DNA of 33,074 nucleotides, from assembly GCA_014762635.1 (NCBI GenBank), contig JABURR010000021.1:1-33074 (forward strand). Reading direction: 5' to 3'. Positions 17,562 to 25,831 of the stretch are shown here, one piece after another. Position 1 is the first letter of the stretch. Each line of letters starts with the position of its first letter. Made by a program: the position numbers and the translations under genes. The DNA comes from Paracoccaceae bacterium. GTDB taxonomy: Bacteria; Pseudomonadota; Alphaproteobacteria; Rhodobacterales; Rhodobacteraceae. The notes below the pieces were generated by a model. The model was not told the DNA's origin and searched no databases. It saw only the letters and a list, made by a program, of their open reading frames with translations.

Positions 17562-19408
17562 TTCTTGCCGGGTTTGCCGCCCGGCTTCTTGGCGGAATTG
17601 GCGGCCTCGGGCGCATCCGGCTGCTTGCGCTGGAAGCTTCGGCGGATATTCCCGAAGACGTCAGGCTTGTGCCCGTGGCTGCGCATGATCGCGTATTGCT
17701 GGATGAAGGTGATCGTGTTGTTCGTGATCCAGTAGAGCACCAGGCCGCTGGCGAAGCTGCCCAGCATGAACATGAACACCCAGGGCATCCAAGCGAAGAT
17801 CATCGCCTGAGTCGGATCCGTCGGCGATGGGTTCAGCTTCTGCTGCAGCCACATGGAAATGCCCAGAAGGATTGGCAGGATGCCCAGCGAGAAGATGAAG
17901 AAGATCGACCCCTGTTCCGGCGTGCTCCACGAGAACAGGCCGAAGAGGTTCAGGATCGACGACGGATCGGGTGCGGACAGGTCGGTGATCCAGCCCAGCC
18001 AGGGCGCGTGACGCAGTTCGATGGTGACGAAGATCACCTTGTAAAGCGAGAAGAAGATCGGGATCTGCATCAGGATCGGCAGGCAGCCCGCGGCCGGGTT
18101 CACCTTGTTGTCCTGGTAGAGCTTCATCATGCCCTGCTGCATCTTCTGACGGTCGTCGCCGGCCTGTTCCTTCAGCTTCTCCATCTCGGGCTGAAGTTCC
18201 TTCATCTTCGCCATCGAGACGTAGGACTTGTAGGCCAGCGGAAGCAGAAGCGCTTTCAGCACGAAGGTGAGCGCAATGATCGACCAGCCCATGTTGCCGA
18301 GGATCTCGTTGAGATAGTGCAGCAGCCAGAAGATCGGCTTGGTGAGGAAGAAGAACCAGCCCCAGTCGATCGAGTCGATGAAGCGGTAGATGCCCGCGTT
18401 CGCTTCGTACTCGCGGATGGTTTCCCATTCCTTGGCGCCGGCGAAAAGCTGGGTCTCGCTGGATGCGGTCACGCCTGGAGCAACCTCCAGCGTCGGCAGG
18501 CGGGTGAAGACCTGGTAGATGTCCTGCGATGCCACGTACTGCACGGCTGAGGTGAACGGGGTGCCCGGTTCGGGGATCAGCGTGGTCATCCAGTACTTGT
18601 CGGTGAAGCCGATCCAGCCGTTTGCCTCGGCCTCGGTCACCTGGGTGTTGGGCCCCCACATCTGATCGCGTCCGAGGTCGGCGAAATCACCGTAATCCAG
18701 TTCGGCCAGCTCGTTGTCCGTCTGGCGCACGACGCCTTCGTGGAGAATGAAGAAACCGACAGTGTCGGGCTGGCCATGGCGCGCCACGCGGCCATAGGGC
18801 GCGAGGCGAACCGAATCCGAGCCGGAATTGCTGACGCTCTGACGGATGGTGAACATGTAATCGGCATCGACCGAAATCTCGCGCTCGAAGCGGAGCCCTT
18901 CGCCATTGTCCCAGACAAGCGTGATGGGCTGCTCCGGGGTCAGAGATCTGGCTCCCTCGACGGACCAGAGCGTATTTGGTCCCGGAACCGCATTGGCGTC
19001 GAGCGACCCGCCCGGAACCCAGCCGTGAACGGCATAGTAGGCATTCGCCTGACCCGCCGGGCGCAGCAGGTCGACGAGTGCGCTGTCGGCATCCAGTTCT
19101 TCCCGGTAGTCCTTGAGCGCCAAATCGTCGATACGGCCACCCACGAGCGAGATCGACCCGGCAAGGCGCGGTGTTTCGATGGTCACGCGCGGCGCGGTTT
19201 CCACGGCCTCTGCGGTCTGGGCGGCACCCTGCGAGGCAGGGGCATCGGCGGTGGCAGGCGGGGCAAGGGTCTGCGCACCCGTTTCCGTTGCGACCGGCGC
19301 GTTCGGATCGGTCACCGGCTGCTCTGGCGGGAAGATCATGTACCAAACCAGGATCACCAGGAAGCTCAGCGCTGTCGCGAGAATAAGGTTCTTGTTCTGA
19401 TCGTCCAT
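17558..19408 (-). CDS. yidC: Membrane protein insertase YidC
   Basis: This 616-residue Oxa1-family insertase places proteins in the inner membrane alone or with SecYEG. TM1 is at about 7-26 (LILATALSFLVILVWYMIF). A low-complexity Ala/Pro/Thr linker (about 31-75) follows, then the large periplasmic P1 domain (about 80-345). The insertase core has further membrane segments at about 355-372, 376-395, 430-460, 495-520 and 535-560. K385 stands where E. coli YidC has the groove arginine. A basic Lys/Gly/Pro-rich tail (residues 590-616) may bind ribosomes. ATG 19408 (MDDQNKN) is chosen over longer in-frame starts because TM1 then begins as in known YidC proteins. It is the first gene of the minus-strand set running down to argB or beyond. 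Confidence 0.97.
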   Translation of the reverse strand: MDDQNKNLILATALSFLVILVWYMIFPPEQPVTDPNAPVATETGAQTLAPPATADAPASQGAAQTAEAVETAPRVTIETPRLAGSISLVGGRIDDLALKDYREELDADSALVDLLRPAGQANAYYAVHGWVPGGSLDANAVPGPNTLWSVEGARSLTPEQPITLVWDNGEGLRFEREISVDADYMFTIRQSVSNSGSDSVRLAPYGRVARHGQPDTVGFFILHEGVVRQTDNELAELDYGDFADLGRDQMWGPNTQVTEAEANGWIGFTDKYWMTTLIPEPGTPFTSAVQYVASQDIYQVFTRLPTLEVAPGVTASSETQLFAGAKEWETIREYEANAGIYRFIDSIDWGWFFFLTKPIFWLLHYLNEILGNMGWSIIALTFVLKALLLPLAYKSYVSMAKMKELQPEMEKLKEQAGDDRQKMQQGMMKLYQDNKVNPAAGCLPILMQIPIFFSLYKVIFVTIELRHAPWLGWITDLSAPDPSSILNLFGLFSWSTPEQGSIFFIFSLGILPILLGISMWLQQKLNPSPTDPTQAMIFAWMPWVFMFMLGSFASGLVLYWITNNTITFIQQYAIMRSHGHKPDVFGNIRRSFQRKQPDAPEAANSAKKPGGKPGKK

Positions 19409-19510
19409 CAGAGGCCACCACCACTCGATTTCGGGTGAGGGTGGTTCAACAGGCCATGCGCCCAAAGGTCAAGTGGATTCAGGGCAAATCCGGGCCTCAG
19501 GGGTGCGGCA

Positions 19511-21019
19511 TCAGTGCTGGAGCGGGCCGCCTTTGACCACGCTGGCCTGTTTCAGTTTCTCGGCATGGGCTTCGAGCCAGCCCCCGGTCTCCTCAAACGG
19601 CATCGGGCGGGCGATGGCGAATCCCTGCACATGGCCGCAGCCCATCTGCGCCAGCATCGCGTGTTCACCGACAGTTTCCACGCCCTCGGCCAGGGTGTCG
19701 AGTTCCATCCGTTCGGCCAGCGACAGGATCCCCGACAGGATCTGTTGTTGTGCGCGATCGGTATCGACGTTGCGGATGAAGGACATATCGATCTTGATCC
19801 GGTTGACGCGGAACCGGCGGATATGAGCAATCGAGGCGTTCCCGGTGCCAAAATCGTCCAGGTCCATGTAACAGCCCATCTCGGCCAGGGACAGGATCGT
19901 GCGGGTGATCGAGTCCTCCGTTGACTGGGCCAGGACGCTTTCGTGGATCTCGATGGCAAGCCGGTCCGGAGCGATGTCGAAGCGGTCCAGGTCCCAGCGC
20001 ACCTTGTCCGGCAGTTTGGGGTTGGTCAGCTCTGGCGCGGCAAAATTGACCCCGATGCGCGGCACGGGGTGCCGCGAGCGGTCCCAGCTCCGCAATGCCT
20101 GCAGCGAATGGTAAAGGATCACCTCCCCGAGCCGATCCGCCAGCCCGGCCTGCGCCAGTGCGGGCAGAAACTCGTCCGGCGGGGTCATGGTGCCGTCCGC
20201 CCGTTGCCAGCGCGCCAGCGCCTCGAACCCCGAGACCTGTCCGGTATCGGTGTCCAGTTGCGGTTGAAACCAGGGCCGGATCTCCCCTTGTTCGAGGGCG
20301 GCCACCAGTTGCGCGGCGGGGGTCGTCTTGCGGCGCCGGGAGGGTTTCGTGTCGGCCCCGAAGGCACGGATCGACCCGGCCCCGTTTGCCCGAGCCTCGG
20401 CCAGCGCCGCCTCGGCCGCATCCAGCAGCACATTGCCCGAGGCATCCGGCGCCCGCGCCTGGGTGCAGAACCCCACCGAGGCTGTCAGGAACACCCGCCC
20501 GCCGTCCAGACTGACTGGTTCGGCCAGCACCTTCTGCAGCCGGGTGGCCATCTGGATCAGGGTTTCAAGGTCCAGCCACGCCACCGGGTCGGGCACGATG
20601 GCAAAGCGCGGCCCCTTGAGTCGGGCGATGAGTTCGGTCTTTCGCAGCGCGCCCGCGATCCGGTCGGCCGCCACCGATAACAACCGCTCTGCCGCTTCAT
20701 CCCCATAGTCGCGCTGCAGCTTGTCGAACTCCTCGATCTGCAGGGCAAGGCAGGCGGTCTTCAGACCTGTCTCCTCCTGCCGGTCCAGCGCATGTTGAAG
20801 CGCCGCGACAGCCTCGGCCCGGGTGGCGGGGCCGGAAACCGGTGCGATGCGCCCGGAAGGAGGTGCCGCGAACCGGGGTCGCGCAAGCACGATCACCAGC
20901 ATCCCGAACAGCAACCCCTCGGCCCCGAACCAGAGCGTTCCGAAAGCCAGGGCAGCCAGAAGCCCCAGCAGCGGGAGAACATCGCCAAATCTGTTGAAGC
21001 GGGTCGACCTGAAGCGCAT
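19511..21019 (-). CDS. Membrane-bound degenerate GGDEF + EAL protein (likely c-di-GMP phosphodiesterase)
   Basis: This 502-residue protein would hydrolyse c-di-GMP to pGpG. Two membrane segments lie at about 13-30 and 33-47, with almost no periplasmic loop between them. A GGDEF-fold domain (about 65-220) has LKGPRF at 134-139 where the GGDEF motif should be, so it cannot make c-di-GMP. The EAL domain (about 238-485) keeps the catalytic set: E266 (FEALARW), N325, E357 (EIHES), D388-D389 (DLDDFGTG), K409, E445 (AEGVET) and Q465. All metal and catalytic positions I can check are intact, so activity is expected. The domain order fits phosphodiesterases with a regulatory, substrate-insensitive GGDEF part. 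It lies between ttcA and yidC on the same strand, 77 nt and 102 nt away. A CtrA-type half-site precedes it. Confidence 0.9.
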   Translation of the reverse strand: MRFRSTRFNRFGDVLPLLGLLAALAFGTLWFGAEGLLFGMLVIVLARPRFAAPPSGRIAPVSGPATRAEAVAALQHALDRQEETGLKTACLALQIEEFDKLQRDYGDEAAERLLSVAADRIAGALRKTELIARLKGPRFAIVPDPVAWLDLETLIQMATRLQKVLAEPVSLDGGRVFLTASVGFCTQARAPDASGNVLLDAAEAALAEARANGAGSIRAFGADTKPSRRRKTTPAAQLVAALEQGEIRPWFQPQLDTDTGQVSGFEALARWQRADGTMTPPDEFLPALAQAGLADRLGEVILYHSLQALRSWDRSRHPVPRIGVNFAAPELTNPKLPDKVRWDLDRFDIAPDRLAIEIHESVLAQSTEDSITRTILSLAEMGCYMDLDDFGTGNASIAHIRRFRVNRIKIDMSFIRNVDTDRAQQQILSGILSLAERMELDTLAEGVETVGEHAMLAQMGCGHVQGFAIARPMPFEETGGWLEAHAEKLKQASVVKGGPLQH

Positions 21020-21094
21020 CGCGAACCATCCTGTTGCAGGGACGGCAGCTCCGCCCGGGACAGTCAGGACGTTAGGCGAGGGGCCTCGTGCGAT

Positions 21095-21102
21095 GGTTAA
21101 CG
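21095..21102 (-). promoter_or_regulatory. CtrA-type half-site before the EAL gene
   Basis: Read on the minus strand the sequence is CGTTAACCAT (TTAACCAT at 21093-21100), a full match to the CtrA half-site TTAACCAT, 74 nt before the EAL start. It overlaps the ttcA stop codon. Related TTAACC sites occur at 23713 and 23804. In Rhodobacteraceae CtrA governs motility and c-di-GMP genes, but an 8-mer also occurs by chance. Confidence 0.4.
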
Positions 21103-21963
21103 CAGGTCGGGAATTTGCGCGGCATTTTCATCAAATGGTTCGCCGCGCTGCAGCCCCGCGAAGTCGAACAGCTTCGGGTCCAGCAGGTGCGAGGGCCGCG
21201 CGTTCATCAGCGCGCGGAACATGACCTGGCGCCGCCCGGGGCTATTCTTTTCCCAACCATCTAGGATCTGCTTCACCTGCTGGCGCTGCAACCCGTCTTG
21301 CGACCCACACAGGTCGCAGGGGATGATCGGGTAGTTCATCGCCTTGGCGAATTTCTCGCAATCCGCCTCGGCCACATGGGCCAGCGGGCGATAGACGAAC
21401 AGATCGCCTTCCTCGTTCACCAGCTTCGGCGGCATGGTCGCCAGACGCCCGCCGTGGAACAGGTTCATGAAGAAGGTTTCCAGGATGTCGTCCCGGTGAT
21501 GACCCAGCACAACGGCCGAGCAGCCCTCCTCGCGCGCGATCCTGTAGAGGTTGCCGCGCCTGAGCCGGGAACAGAGCGCGCAATAGGTGCGCCCCTGGGG
21601 CACCTTGTCGACCACGACGGAATAGGTGTCCTGGTATTCGATCCGGTGCGGCACGCCCATCTTTTCAAGGAACTCAGGCAGCACCGTCGCCGGAAATCCC
21701 GGCTGCCCCTGGTCGAGGTTGCAGGCCAGGATTTCGACGGGCAGAAGCCCACGCCATTTCAACTCGTAGAGCGCCGCCAGCAGCGTGTAGCTGTCCTTGC
21801 CGCCCGACAGGCACACCAGCCAGCGGGCGTCACGCTCGACCATGCCGTATTGCTCGATTGCCTCGCGGGTCTGGCGCACGATCCGCTTGCGCAGCTTCTT
21901 GAACTCCGTCGAGGAGGGCGCGCCGTGAAAGAGCGGATGGATATCTTCGGGCTGGTCCAGCAT
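21097..21963 (-). CDS. ttcA: tRNA 2-thiocytidine(32) synthetase TtcA
   Basis: This 288-residue ATP-dependent enzyme thiolates cytidine 32 of some tRNAs. The PP-loop SGGKDS lies at 53-58. C128 and C131 ([12 protein letters not shown]) and C216 (CDLCGSQ) match the three ligands of the oxygen-sensitive 4Fe-4S cluster; C219 is an extra cysteine. HHRDD at about 155-159 is another family element. The start is ATG 21963, and the protein has normal length. It is on the same strand as the EAL gene. Targets probably include tRNA-Arg(ICG), and the tRNA-Arg(ACG) gene in this window has C at position 32, so it is a plausible substrate (inference). Confidence 0.94.
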   Translation of the reverse strand: MLDQPEDIHPLFHGAPSSTEFKKLRKRIVRQTREAIEQYGMVERDARWLVCLSGGKDSYTLLAALYELKWRGLLPVEILACNLDQGQPGFPATVLPEFLEKMGVPHRIEYQDTYSVVVDKVPQGRTYCALCSRLRRGNLYRIAREEGCSAVVLGHHRDDILETFFMNLFHGGRLATMPPKLVNEEGDLFVYRPLAHVAEADCEKFAKAMNYPIIPCDLCGSQDGLQRQQVKQILDGWEKNSPGRRQVMFRALMNARPSHLLDPKLFDFAGLQRGEPFDENAAQIPDLR

Positions 21964-22144
21964 GGCGCTGCTTTAGAGGTGCAGGTGTTTTTCGGCAAGG
22001 GCTGCGTTGCGAGGCATGTGCAAGCGTATGCCTTCGCGCGGTGGGGAATGACGGCTTTGAGCCCAAAGTTACTGGATGCTGCAGCTTGCAGGAATGTCGG
22101 CTTCATTTCATTCCTTTCAAGACCCAGACGTTCACATCATGCGG

Positions 22145-22435
22145 TTACGACAGGCCTTCCACCCCAACGAGACGGGCAGAGCTGCACGCATCCCTGACTG
22201 CCTTGAGGCCTTGATATGTTTCCCCGTTGTAAAATTCTTCCCAAGCTTCAATTGTCGGAAATTCAAGCAGTACAATCCGGCGAGGCTCCCAATCGCCCTC
22301 ATAGACTTTGTGCGGGCCGCCTCTGGAAAGATACTTCGCGCCCACTTTCTCTAGGGCTGGTTTCACTCCAAGCATGAATTCTTGGTACATTTCCATGTCA
22401 TTGATCTCGACGTCGAAAATTACAAACGCTGGCAT
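22145..22435 (-). CDS. DUF1330 family protein
   Basis: This 96-residue protein of the dimeric alpha+beta barrel type begins MPAFVIFDVEINDMEMYQEFM and includes YEGDWEPRRIVLLEFPTIEAWEEFYN, the recognisable DUF1330 core. The function of the family is unknown. A GGAGA site lies 6 nt before ATG 22435. The gene stands alone, with 181 and 285 nt of non-coding DNA on its two sides. Its base composition is lower in GC than that of neighbours (for example 22220-22290), and the flanks carry short motifs seen again elsewhere, so it may be a later arrival. Confidence 0.85.
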   Translation of the reverse strand: MPAFVIFDVEINDMEMYQEFMLGVKPALEKVGAKYLSRGGPHKVYEGDWEPRRIVLLEFPTIEAWEEFYNGETYQGLKAVRDACSSARLVGVEGLS

Positions 22436-22720
22436 GGTGTTCTCCGCTATCTCAGTGAGGAAGTAGTCCTATTTCCCAAAGCCTCTCTTACACTTAGCTA
22501 TAGAAGCAACAGTTGTCACCGAAAGCCGACATCGGCGCAGCCGCAGCGAAAGCTCACTTTGTCCGCGAAGCGGTCATTGACACATGTCCCTCTCGACTCT
22601 TCCGCCGACGCTGTCTTCCTCATACCGCTTTTCAAGCCGCACGAGCGAATTACCGAAGGTCAGGCTGACGACATGCCCGCGAGAGGCCGGCGCGGGCGTC
22701 GATCTGCCCCTTGCAAGCGA
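22436..22720. other. Non-coding stretch between DUF1330 and GST genes
   Basis: I see no gene here. It contains GCAGCCGCAGCGAA followed by TCACTTT and GTCCGC (22537-22566), a string that partly recurs at 32849-32876, and GTCCGC-N3-GCGG (22561-22573), which recurs at 30199-30211. It may be the decayed remnant of an intergenic repeat. Confidence 0.4.
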
Positions 22721-23590
22721 TCACTCCGCCGCGATCTTGTCCTGGGTTCGGGTCTCGAAATCCGAGGCGTCGTGGCGTTCGTGGAGTTGCATCGCGGGAT
22801 CGCCCGAGGTGCGGTTCACCATGCGGCCGCGCTGCACCGCGGGACGGGCGTCGATCTCTTTTGCCCAGCGCATGACATGGGTGTAGCTTTCCACGTCGAG
22901 GAACTCGGCCGCGCTGTAGAGCCGCCCCAGCACCAGTTGCCCGTACCAGGCCCAGATCGCCATGTCGGCGATGGTGTACTCGTCCCCCACCATGAAGCGC
23001 GAGCCCGCCAGGTGACGGTCCAGAACGTCAAGCTGGCGCTTGGTTTCCATGGTGTAGCGGTTGATCGGGTATTCGAATTTCTCAGGCGCATAGCTGTAGA
23101 AATGCCCGAACCCGCCGCCCAGGAACGGCGCCGCGCCCATCTGCCAGAAGAGCCAGGACAGCATCTCGGCCCGCCGCGAGGGATCGCCCAGGAACGCCCC
23201 GAACTTCTCGGCCAGGTGCAGCATGATCGCGCCGGATTCGAAAACGCGGACGGGTTTTTCGCCGGAGCGGTCGACCAGCGCGGGGATCTTGGAGTTGGGG
23301 TTCACCTCGACGAAGCCCGAGCCGAACTGCTGGCCCTTGCCGATGCGGATGAGCCAGGCGTCGTATTCCGCGCCTGTGTAACCGGCGGCCAGAAGCTCTT
23401 CGAACAGCACCGTTATTTTCACGCCGTTCGGCGTCCCTTGCGAATAAAGCTGGAACGGATGCTTGCCCACGTGCAACTCAGCGTCATGGGTCGGGCCTGC
23501 TATGGGCCTGTTAATCTTGGCAAAATGGCCGCCGTTCTCGGCGTCCCAGATCCAGACCTTCGGCGGGGTGTATCCGGTGTTTTCCGTCAT
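22721..23590 (-). CDS. Nu-class glutathione S-transferase, YghU-like disulfide-bond oxidoreductase
   Basis: This 289-residue protein has an extended N-terminus (residues 1-45, WIWDAENGGHFAKIN) before the thioredoxin-like domain, which marks the YghU branch rather than the shorter YfcG. The active-site region is SQGTPNGVKITVLFEELL with T53 and N55 as the likely glutathione-contact residues. The glutathione-binding ESGAIMLHLAEKFG follows, then the helical C-terminal domain (DEYTIADMAIWAWYG). These enzymes reduce disulfides with glutathione in the cytoplasm. The start is ATG 23590. The gene diverges from the DUF3833 lipoprotein gene across a 287-nt gap. Confidence 0.92.
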   Translation of the reverse strand: MTENTGYTPPKVWIWDAENGGHFAKINRPIAGPTHDAELHVGKHPFQLYSQGTPNGVKITVLFEELLAAGYTGAEYDAWLIRIGKGQQFGSGFVEVNPNSKIPALVDRSGEKPVRVFESGAIMLHLAEKFGAFLGDPSRRAEMLSWLFWQMGAAPFLGGGFGHFYSYAPEKFEYPINRYTMETKRQLDVLDRHLAGSRFMVGDEYTIADMAIWAWYGQLVLGRLYSAAEFLDVESYTHVMRWAKEIDARPAVQRGRMVNRTSGDPAMQLHERHDASDFETRTQDKIAAE

Positions 23591-23712
23591 GTCGTCCTGT
23601 CGCGTCAGTAATGCTGGTTATTTGCGTCCGACAAGTATCTAGGGCGATTCCCGCAAATGTGCAGGGAAAATCCGACGTGGAGGGTCACGGTTGCGCGATC
23701 CTGCCGACCCGA

Positions 23713-23811
23713 GGTTAACGCCCTTCGACAGCGTCCAGGGGCAAATCGGAAAACCATCGGACTTTTATCGGACTTCTGTTCCGCCCGGCGCGGCGCCCCC
23801 TTTGGTTAACG
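23713..23811. promoter_or_regulatory. Two GGTTAACG repeats in the GST/DUF3833 divergent region
   Basis: GGTTAACGCCC at 23713-23723 and GGTTAACGTCCC at 23804-23815 are near-identical direct repeats 91 bp apart. Their complements contain TTAACCTC and TTAACCAA, that is 6 of 8 and 7 of 8 matches to the CtrA half-site. They lie between divergent starts at 23590 and 23878. No clear sigma-70 hexamers could be placed with them. Confidence 0.3.
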
Positions 23812-23877
23812 TCCCAGCGAATTTCCATCCGTTCGCCGCCGCCGTCCGTACATCCTTCCAAACGACAGGAGACAGAC

Positions 23878-24417
23878 ATGCGCGCGCTCATCCTTCTTGG
23901 CCTCATCACCCTGCTGGCCGCCTGCACCGGCAAGCCCGGTTCCGACGACCCGCTTCTGAGCGACCGGCGGCTGAACCTTGAGGAGTTCTTCACCGGCGAC
24001 CTGATCGCTTATGGCCAGTTCCAGGACGTGTTCGGCACCGTCCGCCGCCGGTTCGAGGTCCGCATCCGCGGCGATTGGAACGGTGAGCGGTTGCGGCTGG
24101 TGGAAAACTTCACCTACGAGGACGGCGCCACTGAACAGCGCATCTGGACCCTCACCAAGACCGGCCCCGACAGTTGGCAGGGCACCGCCCTGGGCGTTGT
24201 GGGCATGGCCACCGGAGAGGAACGTGGCGACACGTTCAACTGGCGCTACACCATCGACCTGCCGATCCCCGCCGCCGACGGCACCACCGACACGATCCGC
24301 GTCAGCTTCGACGACTGGATGTGGCAGCTGAGCGACGACCGCCTGCTCAACCGCGCCTACATGACCAAATACGGGGTCGATATCGGCGAGGTGGTGATCA
24401 GCTTCGAGAAGCTGTGA
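23878..24417 (+). CDS. DUF3833 family lipoprotein
   Basis: This 179-residue protein has a lipoprotein signal peptide with lipobox LAAC, Cys16 being the lipidated residue (ILLGLITLLAAC). The mature part holds FTGDLIAYGQFQDVFGTVRRRFEV and WRYTIDLP...FDDWMWQLSDDRLLNRAYMTKYG, the DUF3833 core, which should fold as a beta-rich calycin-like barrel. The function is unknown; the resemblance to small lipid-binding outer-membrane lipoproteins is only family-level. The residue after Cys16 is Thr rather than Asp, so outer-membrane sorting is expected by the usual rule. AGGAGA lies before ATG 23878. It stands alone in transcription. Confidence 0.88.
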   Translation: MRALILLGLITLLAACTGKPGSDDPLLSDRRLNLEEFFTGDLIAYGQFQDVFGTVRRRFEVRIRGDWNGERLRLVENFTYEDGATEQRIWTLTKTGPDSWQGTALGVVGMATGEERGDTFNWRYTIDLPIPAADGTTDTIRVSFDDWMWQLSDDRLLNRAYMTKYGVDIGEVVISFEKL

Positions 24418-24464
24418 GGGCGGGGGCTTCCCGTTGTGCTGTGCTGTTCACGCTAAATCGATAG

Positions 24465-24478
24465 CAAACGTATGTTTG
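24465..24478. promoter_or_regulatory. Palindrome upstream of the nuclease gene
   Basis: CAAAC (24465-24469) and GTTTG (24474-24478) are exact inverted copies around GTAT, in an AT-rich 169-nt gap, 109 nt before the nuclease start. It could be an operator. No regulator gene lies next to it. Confidence 0.25.
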
Positions 24479-24586
24479 TTGTATTCGGCCTTTGGTAGAG
24501 TTGGTGGCATGGGCGATTGTTTTTGCTTTGTCTTTTGATCATCGAATTCAAGTTCGACTTTCAATTGGGTTTTTGGGAGCGGACGT

Positions 24587-25117
24587 ATGTTGAGAGCCTT
24601 CCTTCGCTTTCTGATTGGGACGGCGTCCGACGTCCACGCCCCTCAAAAGGCCAAGGCTTCGTATCACCCAACGCCACATGTCCCGGCAAAGCGATCAACA
24701 GACCAGCAGGCTCCGAACGCGAAGCCAACAACCGATATCCTGAAGGGCAAATGCTACGTGATCGATGGAGATACTATCGTTATCAGCGGCACCCGGATCA
24801 GGATCGCAGGCATCGACGCGCCTGAGTTGGATCACCCGTGGGGCAAGAAGGCCAAGTTCGCCCTCATTGGCATGTGCAAGGGGAAGGTGGTGAAAGCGGT
24901 TATCCAGGAAGACGTTTCCTATGACCGGATCGTGGCAAAGTGCTTCCTTCCTGATGGGCGGGACATCGCGGCCGAACTCGTAGAGCGGGGTCTTGCGTTG
25001 GATTGGCCGAAGTTTTCGGGCGGGGAATACCGGAAGTTCGAGCCGCCCGATGCGCGCAAGAAACTCTGGCGCGCCGCAGCTCGGCAACAGGGCCGTCTCA
25101 AGCTCTCTGATTCCTAG
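24587..25117 (+). CDS. Thermonuclease (SNase)-like nuclease
   Basis: This 176-residue protein has an N-terminal hydrophobic stretch (AFLRFLIG) and a low-complexity linker to about residue 52, then a staphylococcal-nuclease-like OB-fold. By alignment with SNase, D62 (VIDGDTI), R72, D77 and E80 (IDAPEL), and R114 (YDRIVAKC) match its D21, R35, D40, E43 and R87, so the calcium and catalytic sites look complete. Whether it is membrane-held or exported is not clear, as no cleavage site is obvious. GGGAG lies 7 nt before ATG 24587. Its upstream region is AT-rich relative to the neighbours. It converges with yidD. Confidence 0.85.
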   Translation: MLRAFLRFLIGTASDVHAPQKAKASYHPTPHVPAKRSTDQQAPNAKPTTDILKGKCYVIDGDTIVISGTRIRIAGIDAPELDHPWGKKAKFALIGMCKGKVVKAVIQEDVSYDRIVAKCFLPDGRDIAAELVERGLALDWPKFSGGEYRKFEPPDARKKLWRAAARQQGRLKLSDS

Positions 25118-25174
25118 GTGCGCCAGAAAATGTGCCGGGCGGAGAAGGCGCCGCGGATGCGTGTTTCCCGCCCC

Positions 25175-25396
25175 CTAATCCGGCACGTTGTCCACGCCCG
25201 AGCCGCCCCAGGGGTGGCAGCGGGCGATGCGGCGGGCGGCGAGCCAGGAGCCCTTGAGGGCGCCGTGTTTCTCGAGCGCCTCGAGCGCATAGGCCGAGCA
25301 GGTGGGCTGGTAGCGGCAGCCATGCCCGACCCAGGGGCTGAGCAGCAGCCGGTAGGCGCGGACTGGCAGGGCGACGATGCGGGCCAGCGGGCTCAT
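25175..25396 (-). CDS. yidD: Membrane protein insertion efficiency factor YidD
   Basis: This 73-residue amphipathic membrane-associated protein has the family core YRLLLSPWVGHGCRYQPTCSAYALEAL and ends in a CHPWGGSGVDNVPD motif. The Cys and Pro positions in CRYQPTCS are as expected. YidD assists YidC in insertion of membrane proteins. It overlaps rnpA by ATGA and is read from the rpmH-rnpA transcript. In most bacteria yidC follows directly, but here yidC lies 5.8 kb away. Confidence 0.96.
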   Translation of the reverse strand: MSPLARIVALPVRAYRLLLSPWVGHGCRYQPTCSAYALEALEKHGALKGSWLAARRIARCHPWGGSGVDNVPD

Positions 25397-25761
25397 GTCT
25401 TGCCCCCATGCAGGCGCTTCAGGGCCTTTTCCATGTCGGCGGTCATCTCGGCGAAGTCGCGGGTCGCGGTGGTCTCGACCCGGCCGATCAATACGTAGTC
25501 GAACCCCGGCACGCCCGCCCGGGGCAGAACCTCGCGGGCCAGCGCCCTCAGCCGTCGCTTGGCGCGGTTGCGGGCCACGGCGTTGCCGACCTTCTTGGAG
25601 CAGGTGAAGCCCACGCGGATCAGCGCGCCGTCCGGCTCGCCCTCGCCCCGGCGGCGGGCCTGCAGCACGAAGCCGGGCCGCGCATCGCGCTTGGCGCGGG
25701 CGGCCTTCAGGAAATCCGAGCGTTGGGTCAGGGTCTCGATCACCATATCGTCCAACATCAT
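25393..25761 (-). CDS. rnpA: Ribonuclease P protein component
   Basis: This protein of about 122 residues binds RNase P RNA and helps it cut pre-tRNA leaders. The RNR motif is RNRAKRRLRALAREV, and IRVGFTCSKKVGNAVARNR and FDYVLIGR are also typical. The true start is uncertain: ATG 25761 and ATG 25758 lack a good ribosome-binding site, and ATG 25746 or GTG 25743 (VIETLTQRSDF) would match the usual N-terminus better. The longest ATG start is given. It follows rpmH after 70 nt, with a hairpin in between, and overlaps yidD. Confidence 0.93.
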   Translation of the reverse strand: MMLDDMVIETLTQRSDFLKAARAKRDARPGFVLQARRRGEGEPDGALIRVGFTCSKKVGNAVARNRAKRRLRALAREVLPRAGVPGFDYVLIGRVETTATRDFAEMTADMEKALKRLHGGKT

Positions 25762-25768
25762 ACGGCCC

Positions 25769-25807
25769 AAAACGACAAAACCGCCGTGGGGCGCACCCGC
25801 GGCGGTT
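25769..25807 (-). terminator. Attenuator-like hairpin between rpmH and rnpA
   Basis: On the minus strand AACCGCCG (25807-25800) pairs with CGGCGGTT (25786-25779), and then TTGTCGTTTT follows. The structure looks like a leaky terminator that would lower rnpA and yidD expression relative to the abundant L34. Confidence 0.55.
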
Positions 25808-25831
25808 CAGCCAGATGGAAACGTCCGGCGC

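Noticed and set aside
22382-23611. 409-codon open frame on the plus strand opposite the GST gene
   Set aside because: It is antisense to a clear YghU-like GST and has no domain of its own.
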